Below, piece after piece: positions 12,096 to 25,057 of a stretch of DNA of 64,000 bases. A program made the position numbers and the translations under genes. Position 1 is the first letter of the stretch; each line of letters starts with the position of its first letter. Where the stretch lies: NCBI GenBank assembly GCA_964019135.1, contig OZ025257.1, positions 23,792,352 through 23,856,351 on the forward strand, in the 5' to 3' direction. This stretch comes from Arenicola marina (Eukaryota; Annelida; Polychaeta; Arenicolidae). The notes beneath the pieces were generated by a model that was not told the origin of the DNA, made no database searches, and was given only the letters and a program-made list of their open reading frames with translations.

Positions 12096-13010
12096 GTATT
12101 CACTTCACTTTAAGGCTCTAAGAGGACGCCTAATGACATTTTTTTTAAATTAGAGGCTAAAAAACTGGCCCACACATAATGATCGGAGGCAGACTACTCG
12201 ACTGCACTGTTACTTGGCTCTTTGCCGATTATTTTTCATTGTCTTGCATGTAAAAACTGCGCAAACAGATACAGAACCAGAAGTGATTATTCTGTTTCAT
12301 GTACATATATGTGGACCAATCCTGTAACAAATTTCGTAAAACGTCCTTGCGGGGAGCGGAACTGTTTTGATCGTGGCTGCTAATCCCCATCCCATATTCA
12401 ACTTGCCGGGAAACGGAATCTCAACCCCCGCAGCATTTATAGCGACCTGTCATGTGGTGTGAGAAACCTTTGTGTGAAGCCATTGCCGTGGAAAGCCCGA
12501 GGCAGCTGGTCATTGCGTTGGAGAGGTTTATTTCCTTTGCTGCTATATAAGGCGGGTAGGGCTTATTGTAAACCTCCCTTATCACTGTCCTGGGGCCCTG
12601 GTGTTTACTGCCCAACCGTACAGGGTCATGGTCCGAAACGAAACCACGTTTGTTTTGATGGTTGACATCTGTTATCTTTTACTGTGACTCACATCAAAGT
12701 TTATTATAATTGTTGGCGCCACGAAATTTCCTAGGGGAAATGAGAGTGTCTGGAGCATATCTACGAAACATGGCGAGCAGACAAGGATTTCTGAGCTGGT
12801 TTTCTTCTAGAGATATCCATATAGACTAGCTAAGATAGCTCATGATAAAAAATGTCTTGGAAAGATGCAAGGGGTATTCAGGATTTGAACTTGGGGGAGG
12901 GGCTATGAGTTTCTGTGAAGTAAAATCATATCACCGAAGCTCTGCTAAAAACAGGTGTTGCAACCAGTATAATTTTTGGCGGCGGTTACTGACGTGATAA
13001 CGTAAACTGT
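12096..13010. other. Spacer within tandem unit 1
   Basis: No gene and no match elsewhere in the window that I could find. Confidence 0.45.
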
Positions 13011-13014
13011 TGGA

Positions 13015-14335
13015 GATAATGTCATCTGGGGTATTCACTGTTAATGGCGTTTTGCTCTCAGGGGCACAATCCATCTTTGGACCGACCTACTTATCAAACA
13101 TAAAAGGTCACGTGGGTAACCATCATTAGGGGAATCGTGCATACTTTATTCCGCTTCAAAAACGGAATGCCATAATATAAAGTGCCGTAGCATTTTTCAT
13201 TTACAAGCCAAATACAAACGTGAAGGGCGACTTACAGAATTACTGTAAAACATCGTACTTTAATCCAGACGATTTTTTTCTTCTCGGCTGTTTTAAGTTT
13301 AAGGTTCATTGTTTGACTTCAGTGTGAGATAGTAGGCAGAGCGCAAGAACAAATTTACGGTAAGCAATGAATGCTGAACTCTAACGAAACGGGTCATGAA
13401 CTGTGGCATTCATTGGTGTGGTAAAAAGGAAGATACTATTAGCATTGGAGACCCAACACAGAGATTAAACATCAGTGGCGCCCAGTACGGCCACGTAACG
13501 ACTTGGAACTCGTACAGCAACAAAGTGGCATCGTGCCCATAACATCGGTTACAGATGTTTATGTCAACGGGAGGAACCCAAAGCTGCATCTATCACCTTG
13601 CTATGGCGGCAAAAATTCTTAGATTCTCTGCAAAATGAACATTGATCTGCTCACACCAAGCGAAAAAATAATGAAGGCGAAACACATCGCTCTTGATTAT
13701 GGCCTAGGTTGCTTGCTCATTTTCATCTCCAGGACTTAAAGACTTGCAGGAGCCGTTCTCATCACGTAACCACAGTGACCACCACGGTCGTGGCCTGGTA
13801 AGTGGTCCATGTTTCCCACCCGCCATCAATACATGGAGGAAGCTCTCGGTTTGAATTTACAATCCGAGAGGAGGCACATTATGACGGGTCATGTGCCCGC
13901 TTTCCATAGCCACGTCTAATTATTTGTGACTTATATATGTGATCCAATAGAACAATTTTAAAAATAGGCGGCTAATTATTAATTGCCGTGTCCGGGCTGT
14001 GGTGATGGCACATGACTCCGTGGTACAATGTGAGAGTTAAACATTTGGTACATATATGCCATATTGTTACAATATCGAATGTGAAATAGACTATAATACA
14101 TGTTGTTATATGTCGCATAAACCAGTTGGTATTTGGTCAAAGGCTTCGGCAATCACAAAGCTGTTGTCTCCGTACGTGATCCACATATTTGCATCGTGAG
14201 TAGCAATGTAGAATGCGGAAATTGGTTTGAAACTAAGGAAATTGGATTGGAAGACAGGTCTGCAATTGCCATGCCCATGTCAAGGTAGACAACTCGCAGG
14301 AATGAATCAGTTCAGCGGATAGTGTGCTGAACTGA
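13015..14335. repeat. Blocks B and C, copy 1
   Basis: Block B (13,015-13,190) and block C (13,430-14,335) match 21,128-21,300 and 21,520-22,345 in the same order. Anchors are 'aggggcacaatccatcttt', 'tactattagcattggagacc', 'gagccgttctcatcacgtaa' and 'cataaaccagttggtat'. No frame is conserved. Confidence 0.8.
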
Positions 14336-15425
14336 ACTCCGTTGCCGACATATACCCAGCGCATGTTCTAAGTGATTGCCCTGATAACAGAATTGTATGG
14401 CGTGTTTGCCATGCCATTCCAGGCACTGGACGACCGCCGTAGTGTCCTCCACCGACAGGATAAGATGATTACTGTACAAGATGTGGTACAAGATGAAAGC
14501 CTGATGGATGGCAAGTATTACATGGACCAGACAACGTCAGCCAGCGGCGATGATGGAGTAATGTGATGGGTGATGATACAATGGATTGCAGCACAAGGCG
14601 TCACCTTAGAGTTAGAAGACATGACAGCATGAAATGAAACATTATGGCTGTTATAATAGTTGTCTGGCTGGTTATGTAACTGCATGCTACAAAGCACACC
14701 ATACATCAACAGTTTATTACCGTTGGCAACACTGGTTGCATCTGACCAGACTGCGTTAGGTGTAATGTTGCAAGCATACCACGTCTATTCCCTGGAAATC
14801 AACGTTATTTAGATATTGTGAAATACAACATACAGACAAAGGCAGAACCCCTCAGACATAGGCTACAACGGTGACATCGATCGCGCCTCCTGGGAGCAAC
14901 AGATGTTCACAGCATGCTAAAAATCATAAGCTATATAACCCCGCGGTAATGATGTATGGCCCTGTAATAAACACGGCCCAAGTCGCCTTTGTCGCAGCCG
15001 TAGAAAGCTCAAAAAGCAGTCACCTTATTCGTTATCGGAGGTCCACAACACTGGCAGAGGAAGTTCCACATTCAAGTCACATCGCTAAAACGTCGCCGGT
15101 CGCCCCAAGTCCTATATGACAGGTCCGCGCCGCGCCCTGGCTGTAAATCTCACCGGAAGCAACAAAGAATTATGACAAGGGGTGCGTCGCGGCCAACTGA
15201 CTGGGAACGAAAAGCTTTATGACCCCCGGGGTGATGGGCTGAGGAGAATGACGCTCACGGGTAACGTAGCCGCCGAAATGTGGAGCCGTCAAAACGCCGA
15301 TATACTGTCGTCTAGAAGCCAATTGTCGAATCAATAGCGATAAAGAGTTACGGTCTTGTCTACAGTACGTCTAAATATGTCTATCATGGTGTATCCATGT
15401 TTAGTCACTGCGCCTTTTAGCTCAG
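14336..15425. other. Spacer within tandem unit 1
   Basis: Nothing recognised. Two frames of 60-80 codons are present without protein character. Confidence 0.45.
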
Positions 15426-15429
15426 TTTG

Positions 15430-16210
15430 ATATCGATGGATCAGTATCAACATCATTGTCCGTGAGTGCACTGGAAGATGTGCCGTGTTTCACTGGCAGT
15501 TAAGGTTGCGAAGCGGTTTGGTGGAAAGTATCACACAGACGCTTGTACCGCATGCGACTGTTCCTGTCCGGGTTCAACCAGTATTATAACCTACTCATTC
15601 TGTACCTTACGTTGTTTACTGTGACATGATTTAGGTATATAACAATAAATAATGACGATCACGCAATTTTGCAACTTATAATTGCCATGTCAAGCGAGGT
15701 ATTCCCTGCCAGCGTGACTTCGCAAACCCCGTTCAGATTTCTGCATGGTATGTCGTCTCTATGAAAGTGCAATCATATCACGTTATTGCTTGTCTAGTCT
15801 CTATTTTATTTTCCGGTTGATGCAAACTTGGCTTCCATTCCCAGTCTCTCGGCATAGCCACTCGCTGTAAAAAGTAGCATAAAGATTGATTTATGCTTTG
15901 ACCAAAGTATCATTATCTCCACCTAGCGAACACTCTAAGCATAATAAGAACTCCGGACAGGTCCCAATATAATATTCTACTGCCATTTCAGTCATCAAGC
16001 TCTGATGTATTATTTACACCACCTGCCCTGTAGCCCTGCGTTCCTGTTGTTTTCTCATCCAGGAGACCAGACCCATGATAGCATAGCAATGCGTGCAAAA
16101 AGTACGTACTGTATTTTTGCACATAAATGTAGCTGGGCATCAAACACATTGTTTTACAAAGCAGCTCACATTGAGCGAGAAGTGATATAAATACATGACT
16201 TTTTAGGCTA
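15430..16210. repeat. Block D, copy 1
   Basis: Matches 25,235-26,200 in order: 'gtgagtgcactggaa', 'ttaaggttg.gaagc.gtttgg', 'ttggcttccatt.ccagtctc' and 'tcagtcatcaagct'. Absent from tandem unit 2. Confidence 0.75.
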
Positions 16211-16299
16211 ACGGAGCCTTGCGCATATTATCTTCTTAGTTGCAATCCATATGCAGTATGATATGTTACGTTTTTCGTCGAAAACAAGGGATAGATAAA

Positions 16300-16892
16300 G
16301 ATACCTCAATTTAACGATTGAGAGCGGTAGACAAAAACATCGCCTTCCTCAGTGGTTTGATACCTTCGTCACTGCTAAGTAGACTGCAATTATGGTTCTG
16401 TAACGTGACTGATCGGGTTCATCCAAAACAACAAATGTTGTTCTTCCACGAAAACACCCAACAAGGCGGTGGTACCGCTTGATGTGTCCCAATATCGTGA
16501 CAGCTACAGTAATGTACTTGCTTGTAGTGTGGCCACGCAAATTATGTTTTCATTTAGTCACTCAAACTAAGTACTCATATGCATATATTTCAAATATGTC
16601 AAGTGTATAGCATTTGTCAGGGAATATACGTATTCTAGTTATGAAATGTTTTACAACAAGACCTTACAAGACCTTATCCTACGCCGCATCGGCTTATCCC
16701 TATCTTTATTTAGTATCACCATGGATCTCAATGGTATGAAAGTTTGCCCTTTAGTTCACCCCGATATTACCGACACGGTTTACAAACACGAGAAAGTGAT
16801 TTTCCAAGAGGGCAGTGTGGCTTTGCGACTAGAAATCTGAGCGATTTCTTTATACATAGCTTGAATCGATGCCGTTGTCATTAATGCTGAGA
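16300..16892. repeat. Block E, copy 1
   Basis: Matches 22,370-23,128 and 26,300-27,246: 'gacaaaaacatcgcc', 'catccaa.acaacaa.tgttgttct', 'ggaatatacgtatt', and 'gaccaagag'/'ttttccaagagggca' just before the 29-bp motif. Confidence 0.75.
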
Positions 16893-16951
16893 AGCCCGGA
16901 GTATCAGACCGATATCGTTATGACCCGGAGTGTCAGACCGATATCGTCATG
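16893..16951. repeat. Two-unit progenitor of the 29-bp minisatellite
   Basis: Two adjacent units with the core 'gtcagaccgatatc', followed by 'ttgatgctgggaacgtcttc'. This is the same junction that follows the expanded array at 28,350, so it is the paralogous, unexpanded site. Confidence 0.85.
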
Positions 16952-17265
16952 CTACTTGATGCTGGGAACGTCTTCCGCTTTACAGACGCTGATACCACAA
17001 ATGAACCGCAATCGTCCTAGACAATGAATGCTCGACAAACTACCGCAACACCAGATGGGTAACGACGGGTCCGCTGGGTGGGTGGGTGGGTGGGTAGGAT
17101 GAGAAGGCAATATGAGGTACACAGACGACCTAGGAGGTAAACATGGCAGCCTTGAGGGGCGTGCCAAGGTACCTTGATGGTGTCACCCCAGGACACCCTG
17201 ATGACGTACCCACCAGGGCACCCTGATGAGGTCATGGCCAGGGTGTCCTGATAACGTCACCGCTA
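16952..17265. repeat. Block F, truncated copy 1
   Basis: Starts like 28,351 and then jumps to sequence matching 29,580-29,750 ('gacaaactaccgcaacacca', 'caccctgatgacgt'). About 1.1 kb present in copies 2 and 3 is therefore missing. Contains a (GGGT)n stretch at 17,074-17,094. Confidence 0.75.
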
Positions 17266-18495
17266 CTTGCACGTAGATCAGAGGGACTTTACGCAATATG
17301 TCTCAGCACCATACCATCATAATGTGTAAGTATTAATATAATTTAACAAGGAATATACAACAGTAAAATACATATAAAGTGTATTAATGTAATGTACATG
17401 TAGTACTATGAATGTGTATATATTGATGTAATGTGTATAGGTAACCGCAGGAAATAATTGGCCTTCCATAACTCATTTCATAAATTAATGCAGCCATGTA
17501 TTTCCATATGTCACCTCACCCAGCTTGATTTCTATGATTAACTCTTTACGACCCGCTGATTGGTTAATAATGAATACGCCAATAGTGCAAGTGGCAAATG
17601 TTTAAGCCTTTATCTTTACCTCCTTGTCACCGATCGGTTAACGACACAGGTTGTTCTTCCAGGTAAGCCTTTCTATTGTCTTGTACCTAATAATAATTAT
17701 TAACTTAGATAAAGCAGCCCGTTGTCATTTGCTAATAACGATCGAAGATGTTTGCACTACATCTCTATATATAAAATTGTATGCGTATATATTGTCTTAA
17801 TACTTGTAATATTATAATAATAATAATAATAGTACATATTATTGTTGTATATTTTGCCATTTTATTCGTGATGAATAAATGGCATTTGCCACTGATCGTT
17901 AAACGACGCAGACTGTTCTTCCAGATTGCGACATAATTCATACCGTAGGTGCTCGATAAGCGCCCGGGCGGTTACTTTCTTCGGTAAAGAATTGCCCTGG
18001 CGCTTATTCAAATGGGCGCTTATTCGATTAGGGGCGCTTAATAATTTTTATCACGATTTTTTTCGCGAGGTGAGGGAAGAATGCCAGGGGTCCCCAAACC
18101 TTGTTCAGCCATGTGTGGACCAGTGCCTCATTCATCCGTTATCGCTATACACGCGCGACACCAGGCACTATCTGGGAGGGAGTAAGTTTGGCTCCACTGG
18201 CCTTCGCAGCCAACACCACCGTCATCCTAGTTGTGTCCTGCCCAGTTGGCTTCAACGGCACTGACTTTCATTTGAAGTCGACGGTGGTGTTAGCAGACAG
18301 GTGTCTCGTCCATTGCCCTGATCTGTTGCAGTGCCAGCTTTAGCCTAATCCGTACAGGCGACAGGACAACAATGTTCCGTCCTCTGATTACTCTGATGTA
18401 CAACTTACCAGATAATCCAATCTAACGACTGCATCTTTTACGTTGCGGTAACTGCATGCAATCGTGTGAGGGCCGCGCCACTCTTACCAGCCCCA
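17266..18495. other. Spacer with possible transposon remnant
   Basis: A ~36-bp direct repeat occurs at 17,627-17,662 and 17,890-17,924 (shared 'gttcttccag'; 'gatcg.ttaacgac'). Just beyond the second copy, 'tcgataagcgccc' (17,953) is inverted as 'gggcgcttattcga' (18,014), and 'gcgcttatt' recurs in direct orientation to 18,040. Repeated GCGCTTATTCGA stretches of this type look like the subterminal part of a DNA transposon, but I cannot define ends or a transposase. Confidence 0.35.
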
Positions 18496-18499
18496 CCAC

Positions 18500-18960
18500 C
18501 ACCTCTATTACTATGAAATAATTATATGGATTGATATAATGTATGTTTTTTCCTGAAATTCCTTCGGTGCAAGATTCATAAATGAGTTTCAAGTTCGGGG
18601 GAATAGACAGGGTATTTGAGGAACAGCTATGTTTTGCTACAATCCCGAGGCAACACAGCAAAAGTGACAGGATCCATCTTGAGACATGAAATATGGCCAT
18701 TGCCGCAATATACACTTTTGCAAACACAGGTCAGTTGACATCAATATTGGAAGAAGTTGCAAGTATTACGAGGGCCCATGCACAAAGGTTTACATTGTGT
18801 TATAAGCCTGGACCTGGACAAAGCGTCGTCCACCAAAACGACGCACGTATTTAAGACATTACTAAGCGCCTTGAATGGGAGGCACGTTAGATTTCTGCGC
18901 CACAAAGCCAGTGGTGTCAACGCTCGGTGTAAGCCAATAATTGAAATAGCGTGAGGTCTT
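18500..18960. repeat. Block G, copy 1
   Basis: Matches 24,331-24,730 and 30,810-31,190: 'aagcctggacctggacaaag', 'ttgaatgggaggcac', and 'gccaataattgaaatagcg' with 31,153. Confidence 0.75.
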
Positions 18961-18994
18961 TTGAAGCGACAGCGGATGATATTGAGTGCAAAAT

Positions 18995-19562
18995 GTCTTC
19001 AACTTAATTTAACTAATTCTTTTAGCTAATTTAATTCATCCAACGAGGGAAATGTAGTGCTCCCAACAAGACATCCCACAAGGCGCTGACGCCGCCGACT
19101 GCAACCACCTGTGTGTGTGTGAGGGTGGGGGGATCAACATGTGTCTTGTATAAACACTCCCCATGCCATGTTTATTGCTTAACACGATGGGAAAGTCGTC
19201 AGCTTGCTATGTGAGCATGATCTCTTGCCGCCACCTTTGGTTTGTGCGTCTGAGGTGCATACCGTAGCGCGATCAACAGTGGACGTTCGCCACAGATCGC
19301 AATACGGTACGATATGAACCTGGCTGCTTGGTCAAGGCCTAACGAGCGACAAATGGGATGTAGGTTTGCGGTGAAAGAATTGGTCGAAACTTACCCAAGG
19401 CTTACCGAAGCCAACCGAACAGTTCAGCATCCTAATTAAGTTAAATATCTCTGCCAACATATTGTCATGCACATAACAAAGCGGCCATGCCGTAGGACAC
19501 TATTTTCTACTGCGCGATTGCTTTCTAAGAATTGCAAAATTTTGCTATATATTTCGAACATA
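18995..19562. repeat. Block H, copy 1
   Basis: Matches 31,470-32,079: 'caagacatcccacaaggcgc', 'gtcttgtataaacactcccc', 'caacatattgtcatg' and 'gctatatatttcg'. Ends directly against block A of the next unit. Confidence 0.8.
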
Positions 19563-20480
19563 TTTTCGGTCTTTTGTGAGACAGAGTGGCCCTGGTCTGT
19601 CGCCTCCAAGAGAGTACTTGTTTAGCGGTATGAAGGAACGGCAGCAGGAGTTCAGGTTCCCGAGAGTGGGGCTTAGTATATCTGTATACATTAGTCCCAT
19701 GGGTGATGTGGATCATCTGGTGTCACTCAGTGAAGCTGGCTTGGTAACGGGACTGATGGGGCTCATTGAGTCCTTGATTGGATTCACCCCAGCTTTTATT
19801 CACCCAGAGTGGGCTGATTGGCGCCAAGGGTGAGGGGGTTCAGCCAGCGGATCGAATCAGAGATGTGAATAGATTTTATATTAACCAGATGAACTGTAAC
19901 CAAAATGACCGTCTGATTTAGTTACTTTGTTTATTTATGCGGGGGAGGTGTGCGGGGGAGTGGGGGGGGGCAGTGGGGAGTGGAGTATGACAAGCGACTC
20001 GATTTACATGGTGATCAGTCGTGCCGTTCTCAAATGTGGAAAGTCGGGACATCGGGGTTGCGGTGGTGACAGCGCTCAGATTGGTAAGCGATATCCGCGA
20101 AGCCAGCAACATCAATATGACTTTGGAACCTGATGGCAAAGGTGTGGCTCGACGGGATATGGCGAGATGACGTGGAGAGGTTGGAGAAGCTCCGACGATG
20201 CGATGGTGGGGTGGGTGAAGGGAGTCGAGAAGCTACCACGGGATGTGTGTGTGGGGGGGGGAGTGGAAGATGGATGAGGTGTAGACACTAAGACGGGGTA
20301 AGTCATTGTTGCCGTGACCTCTGCCATTACCCCAGGCCACCCGATCACGTCTCACAGCTATTACGGACCATTGGCGTGTGTGTATCCGGCCGATGTCTGG
20401 TGCGGACACCAGATGGGCTCGTCTAGTCTAGAGCGCCGTTAGATATTCCTGGTGCTAGTCTACTGGTGGCATGGCATCCT
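19563..20480. repeat. Tandem unit copy 2 start: block A
   Basis: Close copy of 10,186-11,160. Keeps the open frame across 19,640-19,790, with several synonymous changes relative to copy 1. Confidence 0.85.
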
Positions 20481-20769
20481 AGAGGGGTGTGCGTGACAAC
20501 TCCGTGTTAGGGGGGGGGGCGGGGGCATGGGCATCACGCGTGACACATTCCGTAAAATGATTACTTGCGACCTACTCACTTAGTAGTAGTGACATAAACA
20601 GACAGGAATTCATTGCCACCCGTTAAGGGTCACGACATAGAAAAAGCATTGCCTTTTTTCTCTGTGTCGTTGCTTGTGTGTACATCGATTGCTGAAGACG
20701 GCTATCCAGTGAATCATGACTTCAGGATGCCTCACTTCCGGCCTGTCCCCGATCATCCACCTGCAGCGT
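20481..20769. other. Block A-SINE junction region
   Basis: Corresponds loosely to 33,140-33,425 ('gacctactcacttagtagta', 'cattgccaccc.t.aagggtca'). No gene. Confidence 0.5.
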
Positions 20770-20958
20770 TCACACAGTTTTTATTGAACAAATGAAATGA
20801 AATAAGGGTGGACAATTTTGTGAACATGAAGGCTAAATGGGACCAATGAATCTCCCTGGACGATGATATAGGGTTGGATGATATTTTCCCCAGATTGCGA
20901 CCGCTCAAACCCCCGATCTGTTGATCTGCTGATCAGCCAGTACCAACTGAGCTAGGGG
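20770..20958 (-). mobile_element. tRNA-derived SINE, family 1
   Basis: On the minus strand a tRNA-like head begins near 20,955. The A box reads 'tagctcagttggtactgg' and the B-box-like 'gggtttgagcgg' lies about 45 nt further on (20,901-20,912). An unrelated body follows, ending near 'atttcatttcatttgttcaa'. A paralogous copy at 33,426-33,602 sits in the same relation to block A, so insertion preceded the tandem duplication. The head is degenerate and has no intact tRNA fold, so this is not a tRNA gene. Confidence 0.6.
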
Positions 20959-21127
20959 GAGGGGGTGTTAGGCTATATAAGTTCAACATGAAATTTATTC
21001 CCCCCGGCCCTTCTTTGTGATGTGCCTCCTCATTTGCCTTCGCCTCCTCCCCACGACCTCCTCTATTGTTCGGCCCTAGCAAAGAACGTGACATTGCCTC
21101 TGTACCGAAATGACAACGTAAGCTGTT

Positions 21128-22345
21128 TGCGACAATGTGCATTCTCTGTGGCTGGCCTATTGCTCCCAGGGGCACAATCCATCTTTACTCATCACCCATA
21201 TCAAAGGTTATGCGGGTAACCATCATTAATGGAAGAGTGCATACTTTATTGCGTTTCAAAAACGACATGTCCTCATACCAGGTAACGAGCCTTTTTTTAA
21301 TTACCAAGCGAAGACAAAAACGTGTAGGCCAACATCAGCAATTAGTTTTGAAACATCGTACTTTGATCAAGACGACATATTTTATTGTCCTACGTAACGT
21401 TCGACTCCTGCGTCAGATAATGGGCACAGCGCAAGAAAAAAAAGACCCGACATTTACGGTGAGCAATTAATGTTGAACTCTCACTAAAAGGGTCATGAAC
21501 TGTGGTATTTATTGCTGTGGTAACAAAAAGATACTATTAGCATTGGAGACCCAAGGCATTAGCCATCAGAGGCGCCTAGTACGGCCACTTCACTACTTGG
21601 AACTCGTACAGCAGCAATGGCAAAACAACATGGCAGCGTGCCCATAACATCGGCTCCTGATGCTTATTTCAAAGGGAAGAACCGAAAGCTGCAACCATCA
21701 GCATACTATGGCGACAAAGCCTACATGTCTTAGATTCTCTGAAAAATTAACATCTGCTCATACTAAGCGAAAAATGAGAGAATGAATGCGCAACACATGG
21801 CTCTTGATTATGGCATAGGTTGCTTGCTCATGTTCATCTCCATGACTTAAAGACTTGCAGGAGCCGTTCTCATCACGTAACCACAGTGACCACCACGGTC
21901 GTGGCCCGGTAAGGGATTCATGTTTACCACCCGCCATCAATACACGGAGGGGGCTCTCGGTTTGAATTCACAAGGGGAGTGGAGGGACAGTAATTATATG
22001 TGATTTATATATGTGGTCCAATAGAACAATTGCAAAAATAGGAGGCAATTATTAATTCCGTGCCAGGGCTTCATGCAGCATTGGTTTGAGTAACCGTGGT
22101 GATGGCGCATAATTCGGTGGTGCAACGGTAGATATATGCCATATTTTTACAAATGTGAAATAGACTGTAATACGTGTTAGTTATATGTCGCATAAACCAG
22201 TTGGTATCTCGACAAAGGCTTCGGCAATCACAAAGCCGTTGTGTCCGCATGTGACCTATATATTTGCATCGTGAGTAGCAATATAGTATATGGAAATTGG
22301 TTTGAAACTCGCAGGAATTAATCGGTTCAGCGCATAGTCTGCTAA
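21128..22345. repeat. Blocks B and C, copy 2
   Basis: Second copy of 13,015-14,335. It is followed directly by block E, so block D was lost from this unit. Confidence 0.8.
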
Positions 22346-22369
22346 ACTGAGCTCCGTCGCCTTCTACCT

Positions 22370-23190
22370 GTAACGCGAATGATCGGATTCATCCAACACA
22401 GCAAGTGTTGTTCTCCCTTGAAAACAACCAACAAGGCGGTTATACCGCTCGATGTGACCTAATATAGGGACAGCTACAGTAATGTGCATTTGCATTGTGG
22501 CCATGCCAAATATGTACTTATGTAGTCATCTAGTGGCTCAAGTACTCAAATTAAGTATTCATATCCATATATTTCAAATATATAAAATATAGTGCATTGA
22601 TGGGAGGGAATATACGTATTTTAGCTATAAAACGTGTCTTATAAATAACAATTTTGACATACTACACCATTTGAAATCTAACGACACAAGCCTGAAACAT
22701 CCTTTCATTATAGTTGCACTTAAAAGCAAACGGGGCAGGACAGATATGGCATATTTATCCTTTTGCTGTGCCATTGGACCTTATCCACGAGCGAGCAGCC
22801 GCGGCAGGCTGCCCTGGGAGCTATGAGACCGACACCTTGAGGGCTTACAAAGGACATGCTTCGTAACTAAAATATGAGATATTCAGGGTAGAGAAGGCGC
22901 TTTATGACTGCCGGTCCCAGCCTAGAGTGTTTTCAAGTTCAGATACCCTCAAGGCGCATATGTAATGACAGTTGCCATTCAGTTCACCCCGATAATACCG
23001 ACACGGTTTAAAAACTTCAGAAAAGTGATTTTCCAAGAGGGCAATGTGGCTTTGTGACTGATGGCATTAGGTCGGAACGATTTCTTTATAAACAGCTTGG
23101 ATCAATACCGCTGTCGTTAATGTGTAGAGGCCCGGACTCTCAGACAGATATCTCCAGGGCCCGGACTGTCAGACCGATGTCTTCCTGGTG
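22370..23190. repeat. Block E, copy 2, with two 29-bp units
   Basis: Matches 16,350-16,951. At its end (23,129-23,188) are two units of the 29-bp motif, then 'tggtgctttatgctgacagc', the same unexpanded state as copy 1. Confidence 0.8.
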
Positions 23191-23214
23191 CTTTATGCTG
23201 ACAGCATCTTGCGC

Positions 23215-24330
23215 TTTACAGACAACGGATGTTCTATTGGGTAGTAAAATTACCGCACGGATTGTAATTCCTTTGCCTGAGCAGATAACAGTATTCCACG
23301 TACATAAAACTAGCCAATCTGAAACAATCGGAGTCTACAATTGTGGCTTCATCGGTCTGGGACAGCGAGGCATGTGTGCATGACCGTTTGCTTATCGCAA
23401 GCGCTGAATGTTGCAGTAACTGGCAAACTGAATGCCTGTTGGGTGAAGTACAAACGTAATAATACGATTTATTATTAACATTATCAGGTGCGAATCCGAT
23501 AGAACTATAAAAACAGTATCTTTGCAAGTAGATACTTTTGAGAGCTAGCCATATATTGTAGCCGATGATAGAATATTGGTACAAGCGTGGATTTGAGTCA
23601 TTTCCGCTTGAATAAAACACCCCTCGGATCGCCATTGTCCTGCGAAGAATGGCCACGGAACCCGGGGTGCGCCTCTACAAGGCTTCTCTGTCTGACTCTG
23701 TCAACCTTTGTTACCGGACCGGCAGGGTGGCGGGTGGGGGTGCCCCTTGGTACAATAAGGCAAGGGGTGTGGCAGCTGGCCTCCCAAGCCGCGGTACCAG
23801 TGTGAGGTGGCGGCCTTGGAGGGGGCGGTTGGACTGAACCGCAGACTTCACTTTATTCGCTGCCTTCCCCGTTAACACAAATCTAGCCAGATGGGGTCGG
23901 CGTATTCCAGGACACGTGGGAAGGTAAATCCACTTTCTCTGTGGGGTGTGTCTGTGTGGGGAGGGGGTGAGGATTTACCGCCGACACCAGTCTGACCTTG
24001 GCGCTTGTGGGATCCGCAGAGAGGGTGGAGCGGCAGTGGTATCACCCAATTCTGGAAAAGGTAAGTCTGGGGCAACCACGATCCGTGTTATCTGTCCAAC
24101 CCACCCTGTGACGTCATCCTCGCCAATGTGGCTTGCATGAATTCCGGAATTCGATTTATTTTCAGCTTATGGCCACCGAGAAAACCATACGAACTAACTG
24201 GAAGGTAGACATGGCATCCTTGAGGGGCATGACAGGGAACCTGATGAGGTCTCCGCCAGGGCACCCTGATGACGTCACAGCCAGGTCACCCTGATAAGGT
24301 CACCACCAGGGCACCCTGAAATTCATATAT
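23215..24330. repeat. Block F, copy 2
   Basis: Matches 28,430-29,750: 'gtaaaattaccgca', 'aatacgatttattattaaca', 'ggccacggaacccggggtgc', 'ccgcggtaccagtgtgaggt' and 'gtgttatctgtcca'. The similar exon-like frame at 23,649-23,805 and 28,871-29,060 drifts in phase, so I do not call it coding. Confidence 0.8.
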
Positions 24331-24730
24331 AAGACTAGACAGGATATGCCACGACGAGGATATTGGGAGGAACGGCTATTTTATGTTCCAATGCCGAGGC
24401 AATACATCGAGATTGATCTGATCCGTCACGAAACCTGAAGTATGAACTGTGGTGCAACATACGGTTTTGCAAATCAAACGAACCATTCTTCACGCTACAA
24501 CGTCAGTTGGCGTCAATATTGGAAGACGTTGCATTACTAGGGCCTATGCACAATGGTGTAGATTGTGTCATAAGCCTGAACCTGGACAAAGCGTCGTTCA
24601 CAAAAACGATGTTAGCACTATTTAAGACATGACCAAGCTCCTTGAATGGGAGGCACAACGTTGTATTACTGTGCAACAAAACCAGTATTGTCAAAACTGG
24701 GCGTTGAATATGGTGTGAAGAAATGTGTAG
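24331..24730. repeat. Block G, copy 2
   Basis: Second copy of 18,500-18,960; block H is absent and block A follows. Confidence 0.75.
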
Positions 24731-24769
24731 GAAATAATGTACCTGGCCACCAGCGGGTCCAATTCTTTG

Positions 24770-24960
24770 AGAGCTTACTCTAGGCTGACTAGGTTGCATC
24801 TGTCATCGGGCAGAACATGTCGGTGTCTCATGTGAGATAGGTTGGCCCTGGTAGGTCGCCTCCCACAGAGTACCTGTTTCGCGGTATGAAAGGAAGGCAG
24901 CAGGAGTGCAGGTGCCCGACAATGGGGGATTAATTGTATTTGTATACATACACTCAGCCT
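24770..24960. repeat. Tandem unit copy 3 start: block A remnant
   Basis: Only the first ~190 bp of block A remains ('gagagcttactctaggctga', 'gttggccctggtaggtcgcc', 'gtatttgtatacata'). It then breaks into sequence that leads to block B. Confidence 0.75.
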
Positions 24961-25057
24961 CCTCCATCTCATTCCAACGGCCTCCTCCTTTTTTCTGCTC
25001 CAGCCAAAAAACGTATTATTGCCACTGTACTGACCTGACAACTTAAGCTGTTTGCGA

